A stretch of DNA of 64,000 nt from Mucilaginibacter terrenus (GTDB lineage Bacteria > Bacteroidota > Bacteroidia > Sphingobacteriales > Sphingobacteriaceae), in the NCBI RefSeq assembly GCF_003432065.1, contig NZ_QWDE01000002.1, forward strand, positions 806,001 through 870,000, read 5' to 3'. The notes under the pieces are model-generated. The model was not told the origin of the DNA. It searched no databases and saw nothing but the letters and a program-made list of their open reading frames with translations. Positions 42,193 to 49,991 of the stretch are shown piece after piece (within the stretch, counting starts at the first letter, position 1; every line of letters starts with the position of its first letter). The translations under genes and the position numbers were made by a program.

Positions 42193-44382
42193 ATGATATC
42201 CGGTGCAAAAAGAATCCCCCTGATGCGCTATGGCCTTATTGTAATGCTTATTGTAGTACTATTTGGCAGTGCCTTTTATTTATACCTCCATTACAACAAG
42301 GCCGAGCAAACCCGCGTGATGGTGCAAAAGCTGATCTCCTCGCGCGAGAACTCGGCCCTGATAGACAGCTCTATTATTGAGATTTACAATGCGGATAACA
42401 GCAGCCGCATGTACGCGCTTACCGGCAAAAAGCAATACGCCAGTCAGTTGGCAAAGCAGCTGCGATCGGTACAAACCATATTGGATACCATTGCCCGCCG
42501 CAGCAACAATGCCGAAACCATTGCGGATGTGGGTAAGCTATCTAAACTCATTAGTCAAAAATCAATAAAAACAGAGAATTACATAAAGCTAATGGGGCTA
42601 ACAGACAGCTTGCTGCAACAGGAACATAATACCGCGCCTGCAAAGCCGGTGCGTGTACAGGTTGCGCCTAAGCTGACAAGGCGGGTGAAAACCGTTGTAC
42701 ATATAGATACCATTAAACCAGCTGTGGTAGCGCAGCAGCCAGTTAAGCGTAAAAAATTTTTAGCGCGGCTGTTTGGCGGTAAAGACAAGCAACAACAGCC
42801 TGTACAGGCTGCCGCTGCGCCGGTAGTAGTAAAACGTACTACTGATACAACTATAACGGTTATTACACCCGCCACCACCAAGGTAGTTACACCGGTTGTA
42901 AAGCATAACTATGCCCGGTTGTATACAGCTAGCAGTAAGCTGCGCAAAAACGAGAAGGAAATACTGGAGCTGAACAGCGAATTGATAAGCCAGGTGGTAA
43001 CCAGCCTGCGCAAATATAAAATTGTAGAGCAAAAATATTTGGCGGGAAGCAAGTCGGCATTGAAGAGTAATGTGGCCAATGTGCTATACGAGTTCAGGCG
43101 CCTTGCGGGGATGATGTTCCTGCTGCTGACCACCCTGGTTGTGGTAATCTTATACAATATCTGGAAGATATTCCGTAACGAGGAAGACCTGGTTACCTAC
43201 ACGGAAAAGGCAGAAGTGCACGCGCAGGCCAAAAGCCGTTTTATGGCCAATATGAGCCATGAGATACGTACGCCGTTGAACTCGATAGTAGGCTTTGCTG
43301 AACAGTTGAGCCAGAGCGAACTTACCGATGCCCAGCACGAGCAAACCCGCGCCATACGCAGTTCGTCAAAAATGCTGCTGGAAGTGGTAAACGAGATACT
43401 GGACTTTAGCAAATACGAAACCGGAAAAATGAGCTTTGAGGCGGAACCATTTCATCCACATGAAGCCATAGAGGATGTAATTACCAGTTTGCGCGTACAG
43501 GCCGGCAAAAAAGGGCTGGCATTAAGAAAGCAAATAGATTTTAAGCAGGATGTATGTGTAAAGGGCGATGTACACCGGTTTAAGCAGGTGGTAATGAACC
43601 TGGTGGGCAACTCCATTAAATTTACAGCTAAAGGCTCGGTTACTGTAAGGGCTTTTGTTACCGACAGCGAAAAGCCTGGCCAATGCGTGCTGAACGTGAT
43701 GGTTAAGGATACTGGTGTAGGTATTGATAAAGAGCACATGCCTTACATTTTCGACGAGTTTTCGCAGGTAAAATCTGCACAAAGGGTGGCCCATACACCG
43801 GGTACTGGTTTGGGGCTGGCCATTTGTAAAAAGATAATTGAACTGCAGGGCGGTTCAATTAAAGTAACCAGCCAGGTAAACAGGGGAAGCATTTTTAGTT
43901 TTAAGCTGCCTATGGAAGTTAGTACTGCCGACGCCTGTATACAGCAGCATACCCATATTAACCTGATGGAGCAACATGAAATGGTTGCAGGCAAACATGT
44001 GCTTATAGCGGACGATAACAAGCTAAATGTATTGCTGGTAGGCACCATATTAAAAAAGTGGAACATAACTTATGATGTTGCTTATGACGGGCGTGAGGCC
44101 TTGCAGTTGTTTGAAGACGGCGCGTACGATGTTGTACTAACAGACATTGAGATGCCTGAGATGGGTGGTATAGAACTATGCCAGATGATAAGGACAAACG
44201 GCAGCGAAGAAAAAAGCAGCGTACCTATCCTGGCGCTTACCGCCAACGTAATGAAAGAGGATCGCGACAAATACCTGGCGGTGGGCATGAACGGTGTAGT
44301 GCTGAAACCTTTTACCGAACAAAGCCTGGTAGACAGCATAGCAGCAGCGCTAAACAATGTAAATATGCTGCTGCAGGATTAA
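42193..44382 (+). CDS. Hybrid sensor histidine kinase/response regulator
   Basis: About 729 residues from the ATG at 42193; an ATG at 42136 would add 19 residues before the first helix. TM1 is about 12-32 and TM2 about 307-327. Between them is a helical CHASE3-like periplasmic region with an unusual basic, Pro/Val/Thr-rich insert (about 140-245, including KRKKFLARLFGGKDKQQQ). HisKA follows with His356 in FMANMSHEIRTPLNSI, HATPase with VMNLVGNSIKF and TGLGLAICKKI, and a C-terminal receiver with Asp651 in VVLTDIEMPEMGG. It has no DNA-binding domain, so a downstream phosphorelay partner is expected. The gene stands alone after a 291-bp AT-rich gap in which I see no other gene. Confidence 0.92.
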   Translation: MISGAKRIPLMRYGLIVMLIVVLFGSAFYLYLHYNKAEQTRVMVQKLISSRENSALIDSSIIEIYNADNSSRMYALTGKKQYASQLAKQLRSVQTILDTIARRSNNAETIADVGKLSKLISQKSIKTENYIKLMGLTDSLLQQEHNTAPAKPVRVQVAPKLTRRVKTVVHIDTIKPAVVAQQPVKRKKFLARLFGGKDKQQQPVQAAAAPVVVKRTTDTTITVITPATTKVVTPVVKHNYARLYTASSKLRKNEKEILELNSELISQVVTSLRKYKIVEQKYLAGSKSALKSNVANVLYEFRRLAGMMFLLLTTLVVVILYNIWKIFRNEEDLVTYTEKAEVHAQAKSRFMANMSHEIRTPLNSIVGFAEQLSQSELTDAQHEQTRAIRSSSKMLLEVVNEILDFSKYETGKMSFEAEPFHPHEAIEDVITSLRVQAGKKGLALRKQIDFKQDVCVKGDVHRFKQVVMNLVGNSIKFTAKGSVTVRAFVTDSEKPGQCVLNVMVKDTGVGIDKEHMPYIFDEFSQVKSAQRVAHTPGTGLGLAICKKIIELQGGSIKVTSQVNRGSIFSFKLPMEVSTADACIQQHTHINLMEQHEMVAGKHVLIADDNKLNVLLVGTILKKWNITYDVAYDGREALQLFEDGAYDVVLTDIEMPEMGGIELCQMIRTNGSEEKSSVPILALTANVMKEDRDKYLAVGMNGVVLKPFTEQSLVDSIAAALNNVNMLLQD

Positions 44383-44391
44383 CTGTTGCTG

Positions 44392-44553
44392 TTACTTATT
44401 CTTTTTAGCCGCTTTGCTCATTTCCTGCTCGGCGTGTTTCACCTCATCTTTTTCGCTGATGGGGCCTTCGGTTTTAATTTCCTGGCTTTTGTTAGATGCC
44501 GGCATAGTGCCGCTGCTTTTAGCTGTGTCTTTCTTTGATGATGAATCTGCCAT
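44392..44553 (-). CDS. Small Lys/Ser-rich hydrophilic protein
   Basis: A 53-codon frame (MADSSSKKDTAKSSGTMPASNK ... SEKDEVKHAEQEMSKAAKKNK) preceded by AAAGGAG about 10 nt before its ATG, one of the few good Shine-Dalgarno sequences here. The product is charged and likely disordered, without signal or membrane segment. It is convergent with the hybrid kinase gene, ending 9 bp from its stop. Its function is unknown; small general-stress-like proteins have this composition. The ribosome-binding site and clean frame make it more credible than a chance ORF. Confidence 0.6.
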   Translation of the reverse strand: MADSSSKKDTAKSSGTMPASNKSQEIKTEGPISEKDEVKHAEQEMSKAAKKNK

Positions 44554-44656
44554 GAGATAATGCTCCTTTCTTGCTTTGATAACTTTGCGTTGCTAAAAAG
44601 GTTTACATTAATGTTAATATTATAATAACCGCATGCGCGAAGCGAACACAGGAGTG

Positions 44657-44740
44657 ATGCGAAACAGGTGCAACAATTGCGGCACCAATCAACCGGAATG
44701 TTGTAGTCTGTACGGGGTTGTCAAAAAATGTGGTTTTTGA
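44657..44740 (+). other. Tiny Cys-rich reading frame in a gene-poor stretch
   Basis: The stretch 44554-44950 has no conventional gene. It contains a 27-codon frame beginning ATG with AGGAG 4 nt upstream. The peptide MRNRCNNCGTNQPECCSLYG ends in VVKKCGF and has five Cys, four of them in a CxxC-x6-CC arrangement like a zinc-binding knuckle. A chance ORF is quite possible. Confidence 0.2.
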
Positions 44741-44950
44741 AGGTTTTGGAACGCTGAGCATGGTGTAAATATAATCAGCAAAACTGCTGTAACACGATTT
44801 TAAACCACGTTAAGCAATAATTGTTTACCAATTGATAATCAGTAAATTAACTAATCAGCTAATTTTTGTAAACTGTATCACCATTTCAAAACTGTAACAT
44901 GGTTTTTTGTTAACGCATTTATTGTCAGTTAAATAAGTGTTTTTCGGCAG

Positions 44951-44994
44951 GAAAAAGTGTAACAGGTGTAACACCTTTTCGTGTTACAGTTACA
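44951..44994 (-). terminator. Intrinsic terminator of the sigma/anti-sigma-like operon
   Basis: Read leftward, TGTAAC-TGTAACAC... folds on ...GTGTTAC-ACCT-GTTACA: nested perfect arms (GTAACAC with GTGTTAC, TGTAAC with GTTACA) with a small bulge and a GAAAAG loop, followed by CTTTTT. It starts 6 bp after the stop of the anti-sigma-like gene. Confidence 0.75.
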
Positions 44995-44999
44995 AGCCC

Positions 45000-45500
45000 T
45001 TATTTCTTGAACTGCCTAAGTTCGGTCTTCAGCTCGTTGATCTGCTGCTGAGCCTGCCTGTTTTCCAGGTAAAAGTAAATAGCACAGCCAAGAAATATCT
45101 TACCCAGTACAAATACAGCGGCAAAAACCCATTTCCAGCTCTTGTGAAGCTTCATATGGCTCGACTCCGACTCTACCTCTATAAAATGTGGTCCGCTGTG
45201 GTGGTTAAAATTGCGGTGATTGTTGTCTTCTCGGTCGGTCTTAAACTGCTCAGGATCAAGCTCCGGGCGTAATATTAGTTCGTCTATCGTGTCGGAGATC
45301 TTGTCCCAGGTACTTTCAGGCGGCGATAAGGCCATTTGCCGGGCAATGTGCTCCATATCTAGTTCCAATTGCTGAAGTGCAAAGTTTACCTCCGGATACT
45401 TGGCTTTCATGTACAGCAGCTCCTGTACTTCGGCTTCAGTGGCCGAGCCCGTAACATAGGCTTCTAAAATGCCACTATCTATGTACTGTTGCTGTATCAT
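45000..45500 (-). CDS. Anti-sigma-factor-like single-pass membrane protein
   Basis: 166 residues. The N-terminal ~90 residues (YIDSGILEAYVTGSATEAEVQELLYMKAKYPEVNFALQQLELDMEHIARQMALSPPESTWDKI) resemble the cytoplasmic anti-sigma domain of RskA/FecR-type proteins from Bacteroidota. One membrane helix (WKWVFAAVFVLGKIFLGCAIYFYL) and a short helical coiled tail (NRQAQQQINELKTELRQF) follow, and there is no large periplasmic domain. The gene overlaps the upstream sigma-like gene by 26 bp, the usual arrangement for a sigma/anti-sigma pair. The signal is unknown. Confidence 0.7.
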   Translation of the reverse strand: MIQQQYIDSGILEAYVTGSATEAEVQELLYMKAKYPEVNFALQQLELDMEHIARQMALSPPESTWDKISDTIDELILRPELDPEQFKTDREDNNHRNFNHHSGPHFIEVESESSHMKLHKSWKWVFAAVFVLGKIFLGCAIYFYLENRQAQQQINELKTELRQFKK

Positions 45501-45966
45501 TCCGTTGATTCCTGATTAATATAAACGACTGTTTCAGAATACGTTTTATTTCGTCTTCCGGTTTTTTTAATTCTAAGGATAATTTCGAGATAGTTTTACC
45601 ATGGTAATGCACTCCGCAAAATACCTGCTGCTGCTCGGCTGTCATTAAATCCGTAAAACGGTTTCTCATAACAACGGTACTTTTTGAGGTATCGTCTGCC
45701 TTTGATGAAGTAAAAGCAGCCACTTTATTTCGGGCGAGTTGCTGTAGTCGGCAATACGTGTTAACGCCTGGTTTGGTAATGGCCGCTATGTCTGCAAAGT
45801 TCAGTTCGTTAAATATCTCCACCAGGTATTGTTCAGCTACAGATTTGCTTTTTACTACTTCATAAATGTAGCCAAGTAACATGTCTGCATAGCTATTGTA
45901 CAAACCTTGCTTGGTAGGTACTGCTGTCAGCGGCGAAGCACTTGTAGATTTTAACTGCGGTTTCAA
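45475..45966 (-). CDS. Divergent ECF-type sigma factor
   Basis: 163 residues starting at a TTG; an in-frame stop just upstream and no early Met leave little choice. The first half has a region-2-like helix (SYADMLLGYIYEVVKSKSVAEQYLVEIFNEL). The second half has a region-4-like helix-turn-helix (LMTAEQQQVFCGVHYHGKTISKLSLELKKPEDEIKRILKQSFILIRN). Conservation is weak, so it may be a degenerate sigma or sigma-like regulator. The 26-bp overlap with the anti-sigma-like membrane gene and the common terminator support a two-gene regulatory unit. Confidence 0.7.
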   Translation of the reverse strand: MKPQLKSTSASPLTAVPTKQGLYNSYADMLLGYIYEVVKSKSVAEQYLVEIFNELNFADIAAITKPGVNTYCRLQQLARNKVAAFTSSKADDTSKSTVVMRNRFTDLMTAEQQQVFCGVHYHGKTISKLSLELKKPEDEIKRILKQSFILIRNQRNDTATVHR

Positions 45967-46166
45967 TGGGATCAGATATTAATAACGGGGGACTGATATC
46001 AATAGACCATAAATGTACATATAAAGCATAATAGTTCAGTTAAAAAACTTTCGCCTAGCATATATGCTACTTAAGCAGGTTTAAATTCATGTGCTCCGGT
46101 TGTTAAATTTAGTTAAATTAAAGGCCATAGTCCATCACGAATTACGAAAAACACTAGTTTTAACCT

Positions 46167-46868
46167 ATGCTGAAGTGCTTATTTGTAGCTTGTTTGTGTC
46201 TGTTTAGCCTGGTAACGAAGGCGCAGTTTAAAGGTAGGGTATTAGAAAATAATACCAGGATTGGCCTTTCAAATGTATGGATAGAAAACCTCAGGAATAA
46301 ACAGAACACATTATCAGACAAGAACGGCAACTTTAACTTGCCGGCCAAAGTTGGGGATCTGGTTTTATTTAAAGCCTTTGCTTATCAAACAGATACTTTG
46401 TTGGTGATCAAGTTAAGCAACACAGAAGTGTTTTTAGAGCCCCAGCAAATTCAGCTCAACCAGGTTAATGTTGTAACAACGGAGGTTAAGAAGATATTGT
46501 CATCCGACCCGCTATTGCAGAATGAAACGGTACGTTACCACCGTGATGCTAAAGGCAGATTAGATGGCGGGCTTACTTTCCGATTGTTCTACTGGAAGAA
46601 ACCTGAGCGGGATAGAGCTAAACTGGAAAAAAAGCTGCATGAGTTTGAAGTAGTGGATCGTATTAATGCGGTGTTTACCCCTCAAATCATCTCCAGGTAT
46701 GTGCCACTAAAAGGGGAGGAACTGGACAACTTTATTAATCTGTATACTCCAACTGTAAAAGTTTTTACCAATGAAGAGTTTAATCTGCTAAACTACTTAA
46801 ACACGAGTTACAAGAAGTTTCAGGAGCTCTCTCCCGACAAGCGTAAACCACAACCGCTGGGTAACTGA
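46167..46868 (+). CDS. Secreted carboxypeptidase-regulatory-like domain protein
   Basis: 233 residues. A signal peptide (MLKCLFVACLCLFSLVTKAQ) precedes a CarboxypepD_reg-like beta-sandwich (FKGRVLENNTRIGLSNVWIENLRNKQNTLSDKNGNFNLPAKVGDLVLFKAFAYQTDTLLV), then a helical C-terminal region of about 120 residues unique to this family (RLDGGLTFRLFYWKKPERDRAKLEKKL). Stand-alone proteins of this type are common in Sphingobacteriaceae and their role is not known. It is convergent with the MlaD gene, 11 bp apart. Confidence 0.82.
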   Translation: MLKCLFVACLCLFSLVTKAQFKGRVLENNTRIGLSNVWIENLRNKQNTLSDKNGNFNLPAKVGDLVLFKAFAYQTDTLLVIKLSNTEVFLEPQQIQLNQVNVVTTEVKKILSSDPLLQNETVRYHRDAKGRLDGGLTFRLFYWKKPERDRAKLEKKLHEFEVVDRINAVFTPQIISRYVPLKGEELDNFINLYTPTVKVFTNEEFNLLNYLNTSYKKFQELSPDKRKPQPLGN

Positions 46869-46879
46869 CGCGGGTAGAT

Positions 46880-47869
46880 TTACATTTTACCCTTTAAACT
46901 GTCCTGTTTAGCTTTTTCTTTTTTCTTGAAAAAGCCACGCAGTAAAAAGTTGTGTTGTACGGCTTCCAGGTCGTCGTTTAATTTAATAGAGCTTTGCTGC
47001 AGGTAATTGATGGTGCTTCGTACCTGTTTTGCTCCGTTAGGATCGTTCAGCAGCACACCCAAGATATTATCATTGCTATTGAGCTTATTGCTGGCTTTAT
47101 TCAAATTGTTGGTTAAGATAGTAGCATTATTTGCAGCTTCTTTAAGCTTAGCTACAGATTCTTGTATCCGGTTGTAAGCCACTGTATCGGTTAACAGCTT
47201 ATCAGCCAAGCCGCCTTTAGTATTCATTTTTTGGCTAAAAGCATTAAGCTGATTGGCCATTTTTGAAGCAGTAGAAGTAGTGGTTTGCAGGTTACGCATG
47301 GCAGCACGTAGTTGCATGCCCATGCTGCTGTCGGCTAATAACGCTCCAACAGTACCTTTGCCCGCTAAAATCTGGTGACCAAGCGTTTTAAAATCTGTAG
47401 TAATTGCAAGCAGGTTTTCGTTGTTTTTCTGCAGCGTTTTCATGATATCGTCTGTTGACAACAGTTTTTCTGCCTGAAGAATATCACCGTCCTGCACTAT
47501 TGGGGCCTGCGGGCTGCCGCCATCAATTACAATTATCTTATTACCTATCAAACCGTCGCTGCTGATACGTGCAACCGCGTTGCGGTGGATATATTGTTGT
47601 GTTGACGCGTCTACGCTCATGTCAACATCTACCTGCGCGTTGCCTGTAAAGCGAATGCTTTTAATTGTACCAACCTTTACGCCTGAGAACCAAACGTTGT
47701 TGCCTTTTTTTAATCCCGCTACGTCTTGAAAAATCGCACTGATGCGTATGCTTTTTACAAAGCTTTTATTTTGACCGCCGAGGGTAAGTATACCTATTAC
47801 AAATACTGCCACACCGAGCAATACGAATACGCCTACTATAATTGATCTCCTGTTTTCTGATGCATCCAT
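46880..47869 (-). CDS. MlaD-family (MCE domain) lipid-transport protein
   Basis: 329 residues. One N-terminal membrane helix (SIIVGVFVLLGVAVFVIGILTLGG) anchors an MCE domain (about 37-118: IRISAIFQDVAGLKKGNNVWFSGVKVGTIKSIRF ... RISSDGLIGNKIIVIDGG). A long helical, Asn/Lys-rich C-terminal region follows. MCE proteins bind lipid and hand it between membranes with an MlaE permease and MlaF ATPase. Here the three genes run permease, ATPase, MCE protein, with gaps of 2 and 18 bp, so this is one transporter operon. Whether it retrieves or exports phospholipid is unknown. Confidence 0.92.
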   Translation of the reverse strand: MDASENRRSIIVGVFVLLGVAVFVIGILTLGGQNKSFVKSIRISAIFQDVAGLKKGNNVWFSGVKVGTIKSIRFTGNAQVDVDMSVDASTQQYIHRNAVARISSDGLIGNKIIVIDGGSPQAPIVQDGDILQAEKLLSTDDIMKTLQKNNENLLAITTDFKTLGHQILAGKGTVGALLADSSMGMQLRAAMRNLQTTTSTASKMANQLNAFSQKMNTKGGLADKLLTDTVAYNRIQESVAKLKEAANNATILTNNLNKASNKLNSNDNILGVLLNDPNGAKQVRSTINYLQQSSIKLNDDLEAVQHNFLLRGFFKKKEKAKQDSLKGKM

Positions 47870-47887
47870 ATTATAATGGTGATAATA

Positions 47888-48661
47888 TTATTCAATAAAA
47901 TTGTAGTCGTAAAAAGGTTTAACGCGCGTATCTTCAGTAGCAAACACTTCGTCAAAAGTGCCCACCCGCTGAAACTGCCCGTCCAGCAGCATTGCTATCC
48001 GGTCTCCGGTTTGCTTTGCGCAGGTAAGGTCATGCGTTATAATGATAGATGACGTATGAAAGTTCTGTTGAACCTCGTTTATCAAGTCATTTATCTCGAT
48101 ACACGTTATGGGATCCAACCCGGCTGTTGGCTCATCATACATCATTATTTCCGGGTTAAGAATGAGCGTACGCGCAATACCTATACGTTTACGCTGGCCA
48201 CCGGATAATTCCGACGGCATTTGATTTATGGTTTGCGATAAACCTACAGCATCCAGCACGCGTTCTACACTGGTGTTTATTTCCTGGCGTGTTATGCCTT
48301 TGCGATTGCGAACCAATGGAAATTCCAGATTTTTGCGCACCGTCATACTATCATATAAGGCGCTGTTCTGAAAAGAAAAGCCAATCCTGATGCGTAAGGC
48401 CTCTAACTCTCTGTCGCTGATGTTTACCACATCCTGGCCAAGTACTTCTATGCTTCCAGCATCTGGCCTAAGCAAACCGGAAATGAGCTTTATCAATACA
48501 GATTTACCCGTGCCGGAACGACCTAAGACCACCAGGTTTTCTCCCTGGTAAAGGTCAAGATCAATGCCACGAAGCACGTCATAGTCCGCAAAAGACTTTT
48601 CCAGTCCGCGTATTTTAACAACTTCGTTGTTCTTATCGATATTTACCTGTTTCTTTTCCAT
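47888..48661 (-). CDS. MlaF-like ABC transporter ATP-binding protein
   Basis: 257 residues from the ATG read at 48661; a TTG 15 bp upstream is less likely. Walker A GRSGTGKS at 47-54, signature LSGGQRKRIGIARTL, Walker B IMMYDEPTAGLDP and the switch His in IITHD are all intact. The closest group is MlaF/Ttg2A ATPases of MCE systems. It lies between the MlaE permease gene (2-bp gap) and the MlaD gene (18-bp gap). Confidence 0.93.
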   Translation of the reverse strand: MEKKQVNIDKNNEVVKIRGLEKSFADYDVLRGIDLDLYQGENLVVLGRSGTGKSVLIKLISGLLRPDAGSIEVLGQDVVNISDRELEALRIRIGFSFQNSALYDSMTVRKNLEFPLVRNRKGITRQEINTSVERVLDAVGLSQTINQMPSELSGGQRKRIGIARTLILNPEIMMYDEPTAGLDPITCIEINDLINEVQQNFHTSSIIITHDLTCAKQTGDRIAMLLDGQFQRVGTFDEVFATEDTRVKPFYDYNFIE

Positions 48662-48663
48662 AA

Positions 48664-49473
48664 TTAACGGAACCAACCGGCTATTTGCACTATCAATACT
48701 TCTTCAATAAACACCAGGAACATTGCGGTAACAACTGCACCGTTTGCTGCCTTGCCTACACCCTCGGTACCTTTTGTAGAATTGTAACCCTGGTAGCAGC
48801 CTACAATACCTATAGTAAAGCCAAATACAATAGCTTTTGACAGCGACGCCCAAAAGTCTACAAATGTAAGCGGTTCAAAAGCCTGCTCCATAAAGGTGGC
48901 ATAGCTTGTTCCTTCGTTTTGACTAACATTAAGATAGCCTCCTAAAAGGGCTATTATTGCGGTGTATGTTGCAAGCAGGGGTATAGTAATGGTTGTAGCA
49001 ATTACGCGTGTACAAACCAGGAATTTAAACGGTTTAGTACCGGATACTTCCATTGCATCTATCTGTTCCGTAACCCTCATAGAACCAAGCTCGGCACCAA
49101 TGCTGGACCCTACCTTGCCTGCGGCAATTAATGCGGTTACCAACGGTGCAAGGGCTTTCATGATGGCTATGGAAACTAAAGAAGGCAGCCAGGAAGTAGC
49201 ACCAAAATCTGTAAGTGAAGGGCGGCTTTGTTTAGTAAAGATAACCCCAACTATAAAGCCGGTAAGTGATATTAGGGTAAAGGAGCGTACACCTACCTCA
49301 TAGCATTGGCGTACAACTTCTTTAAACTCGTAAGGCGGAAGCCATACCTCTTTAAAAAAGCGTATTAAAAATGCCCAGACCCTGTGCAGCATCAGGAAAA
49401 AGCCGGTTATGCTTTCTTTTGTCCTGCTAAAGCGGGAAGGGCGTGCATTCATTGTACTTTTAATAGAGCTCAT
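48664..49473 (-). CDS. MlaE-like ABC transporter permease
   Basis: 269 residues from the ATG read at 49473; an upstream TTG at 49485 falls inside the promoter word and is unlikely. The protein has the MlaE fold: a cytoplasmic amphipathic start, then SFTLISLTGFIVGVIFTKQSRPSL, the conserved LAPLVTALIAAGKVGSSIGAELGSMRVTEQIDAMEVSGTKPFKFLVCTRVIATTITIPLLATY and a C-terminal IVGCYQGYNSTKGTEGVGKAANGAVV. It is first in its operon and a paralogue of the partial permease at the left edge of the window. Confidence 0.94.
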   Translation of the reverse strand: MSSIKSTMNARPSRFSRTKESITGFFLMLHRVWAFLIRFFKEVWLPPYEFKEVVRQCYEVGVRSFTLISLTGFIVGVIFTKQSRPSLTDFGATSWLPSLVSIAIMKALAPLVTALIAAGKVGSSIGAELGSMRVTEQIDAMEVSGTKPFKFLVCTRVIATTITIPLLATYTAIIALLGGYLNVSQNEGTSYATFMEQAFEPLTFVDFWASLSKAIVFGFTIGIVGCYQGYNSTKGTEGVGKAANGAVVTAMFLVFIEEVLIVQIAGWFR

Positions 49474-49482
49474 GAGAGGGGG

Positions 49483-49490
49483 CAAAGGTA
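49483..49490 (-). promoter_or_regulatory. -7 promoter element of the MlaE-MlaF-MlaD operon
   Basis: Read leftward, TACCTTTG (followed by CCCCC) matches TAnnTTTG and lies 9 bp before the permease ATG, implying a very short leader. The same TACCTTTGCCCCC string precedes the gene at 57247. The 236-bp gap to the gene at 49722 also holds an 8-bp inverted repeat, TAACAACG/CGTTGTTA (49637-49672), but no gene. Confidence 0.4.
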
Positions 49491-49721
49491 TAATTTATAC
49501 AAGATATAGAATGAGCAACCATCTAAATTGTTTTTAGCTGCAGGTGCTATTTTACAAAGAGAAGACTATAACACGCAATATAGCTGTAATTGGAGTAGCC
49601 TCATTATTTTAGACTTACCTGCAACTGCTCTGCTGCTAACAACGCTAAAGTATAAGAGAGAAGCCGTTGTTAAAACTTAATATGGATGCGCATGTTTTTA
49701 GGGAACATAAAACTTTAGCTT

Positions 49722-49991
49722 ATGAACCCGTATCAGCAGAAATGGATAGACGTTTTGACTGCAGCAAACTTAAAAGATTGGAAAATTGAAGTGGTAGATG
49801 ATGGCATCAATATAGAAATGCCACGTATTACTGACCTGAAATTAGTAAGGGACAATCTGCCGCAAACATTGGCGGCAATATCGTTAGATATAGAAGTGCC
49901 AAAACAGCGGCTCAAATTTCATTTTCATAACGGTTACGAAAATTTTGAGTACGTACTTAACCCTAATGATACCGACCTGAATAATGGTTAG
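49722..49991 (+). CDS. Small hypothetical protein
   Basis: 89 residues without signal peptide or membrane helix: MNPYQQKWIDVLTAANLKDW, then alternating polar/hydrophobic strands (IEVVDDGINIEMPRITDLKLVRD; ISLDIEVPKQRLKFHFHNG). The composition is that of a small cytosolic alpha/beta protein. I do not recognise a family. Its stop overlaps the convergent MFS transporter gene by 4 bp. Confidence 0.65.
   Translation: MNPYQQKWIDVLTAANLKDWKIEVVDDGINIEMPRITDLKLVRDNLPQTLAAISLDIEVPKQRLKFHFHNGYENFEYVLNPNDTDLNNG

Noticed and set aside
44964..44976. AGGTGTAACACCT as an operator
   Set aside because: It is better explained as part of the nested hairpin terminator of the leftward sigma/anti-sigma-like operon, because a T tract follows in that direction.
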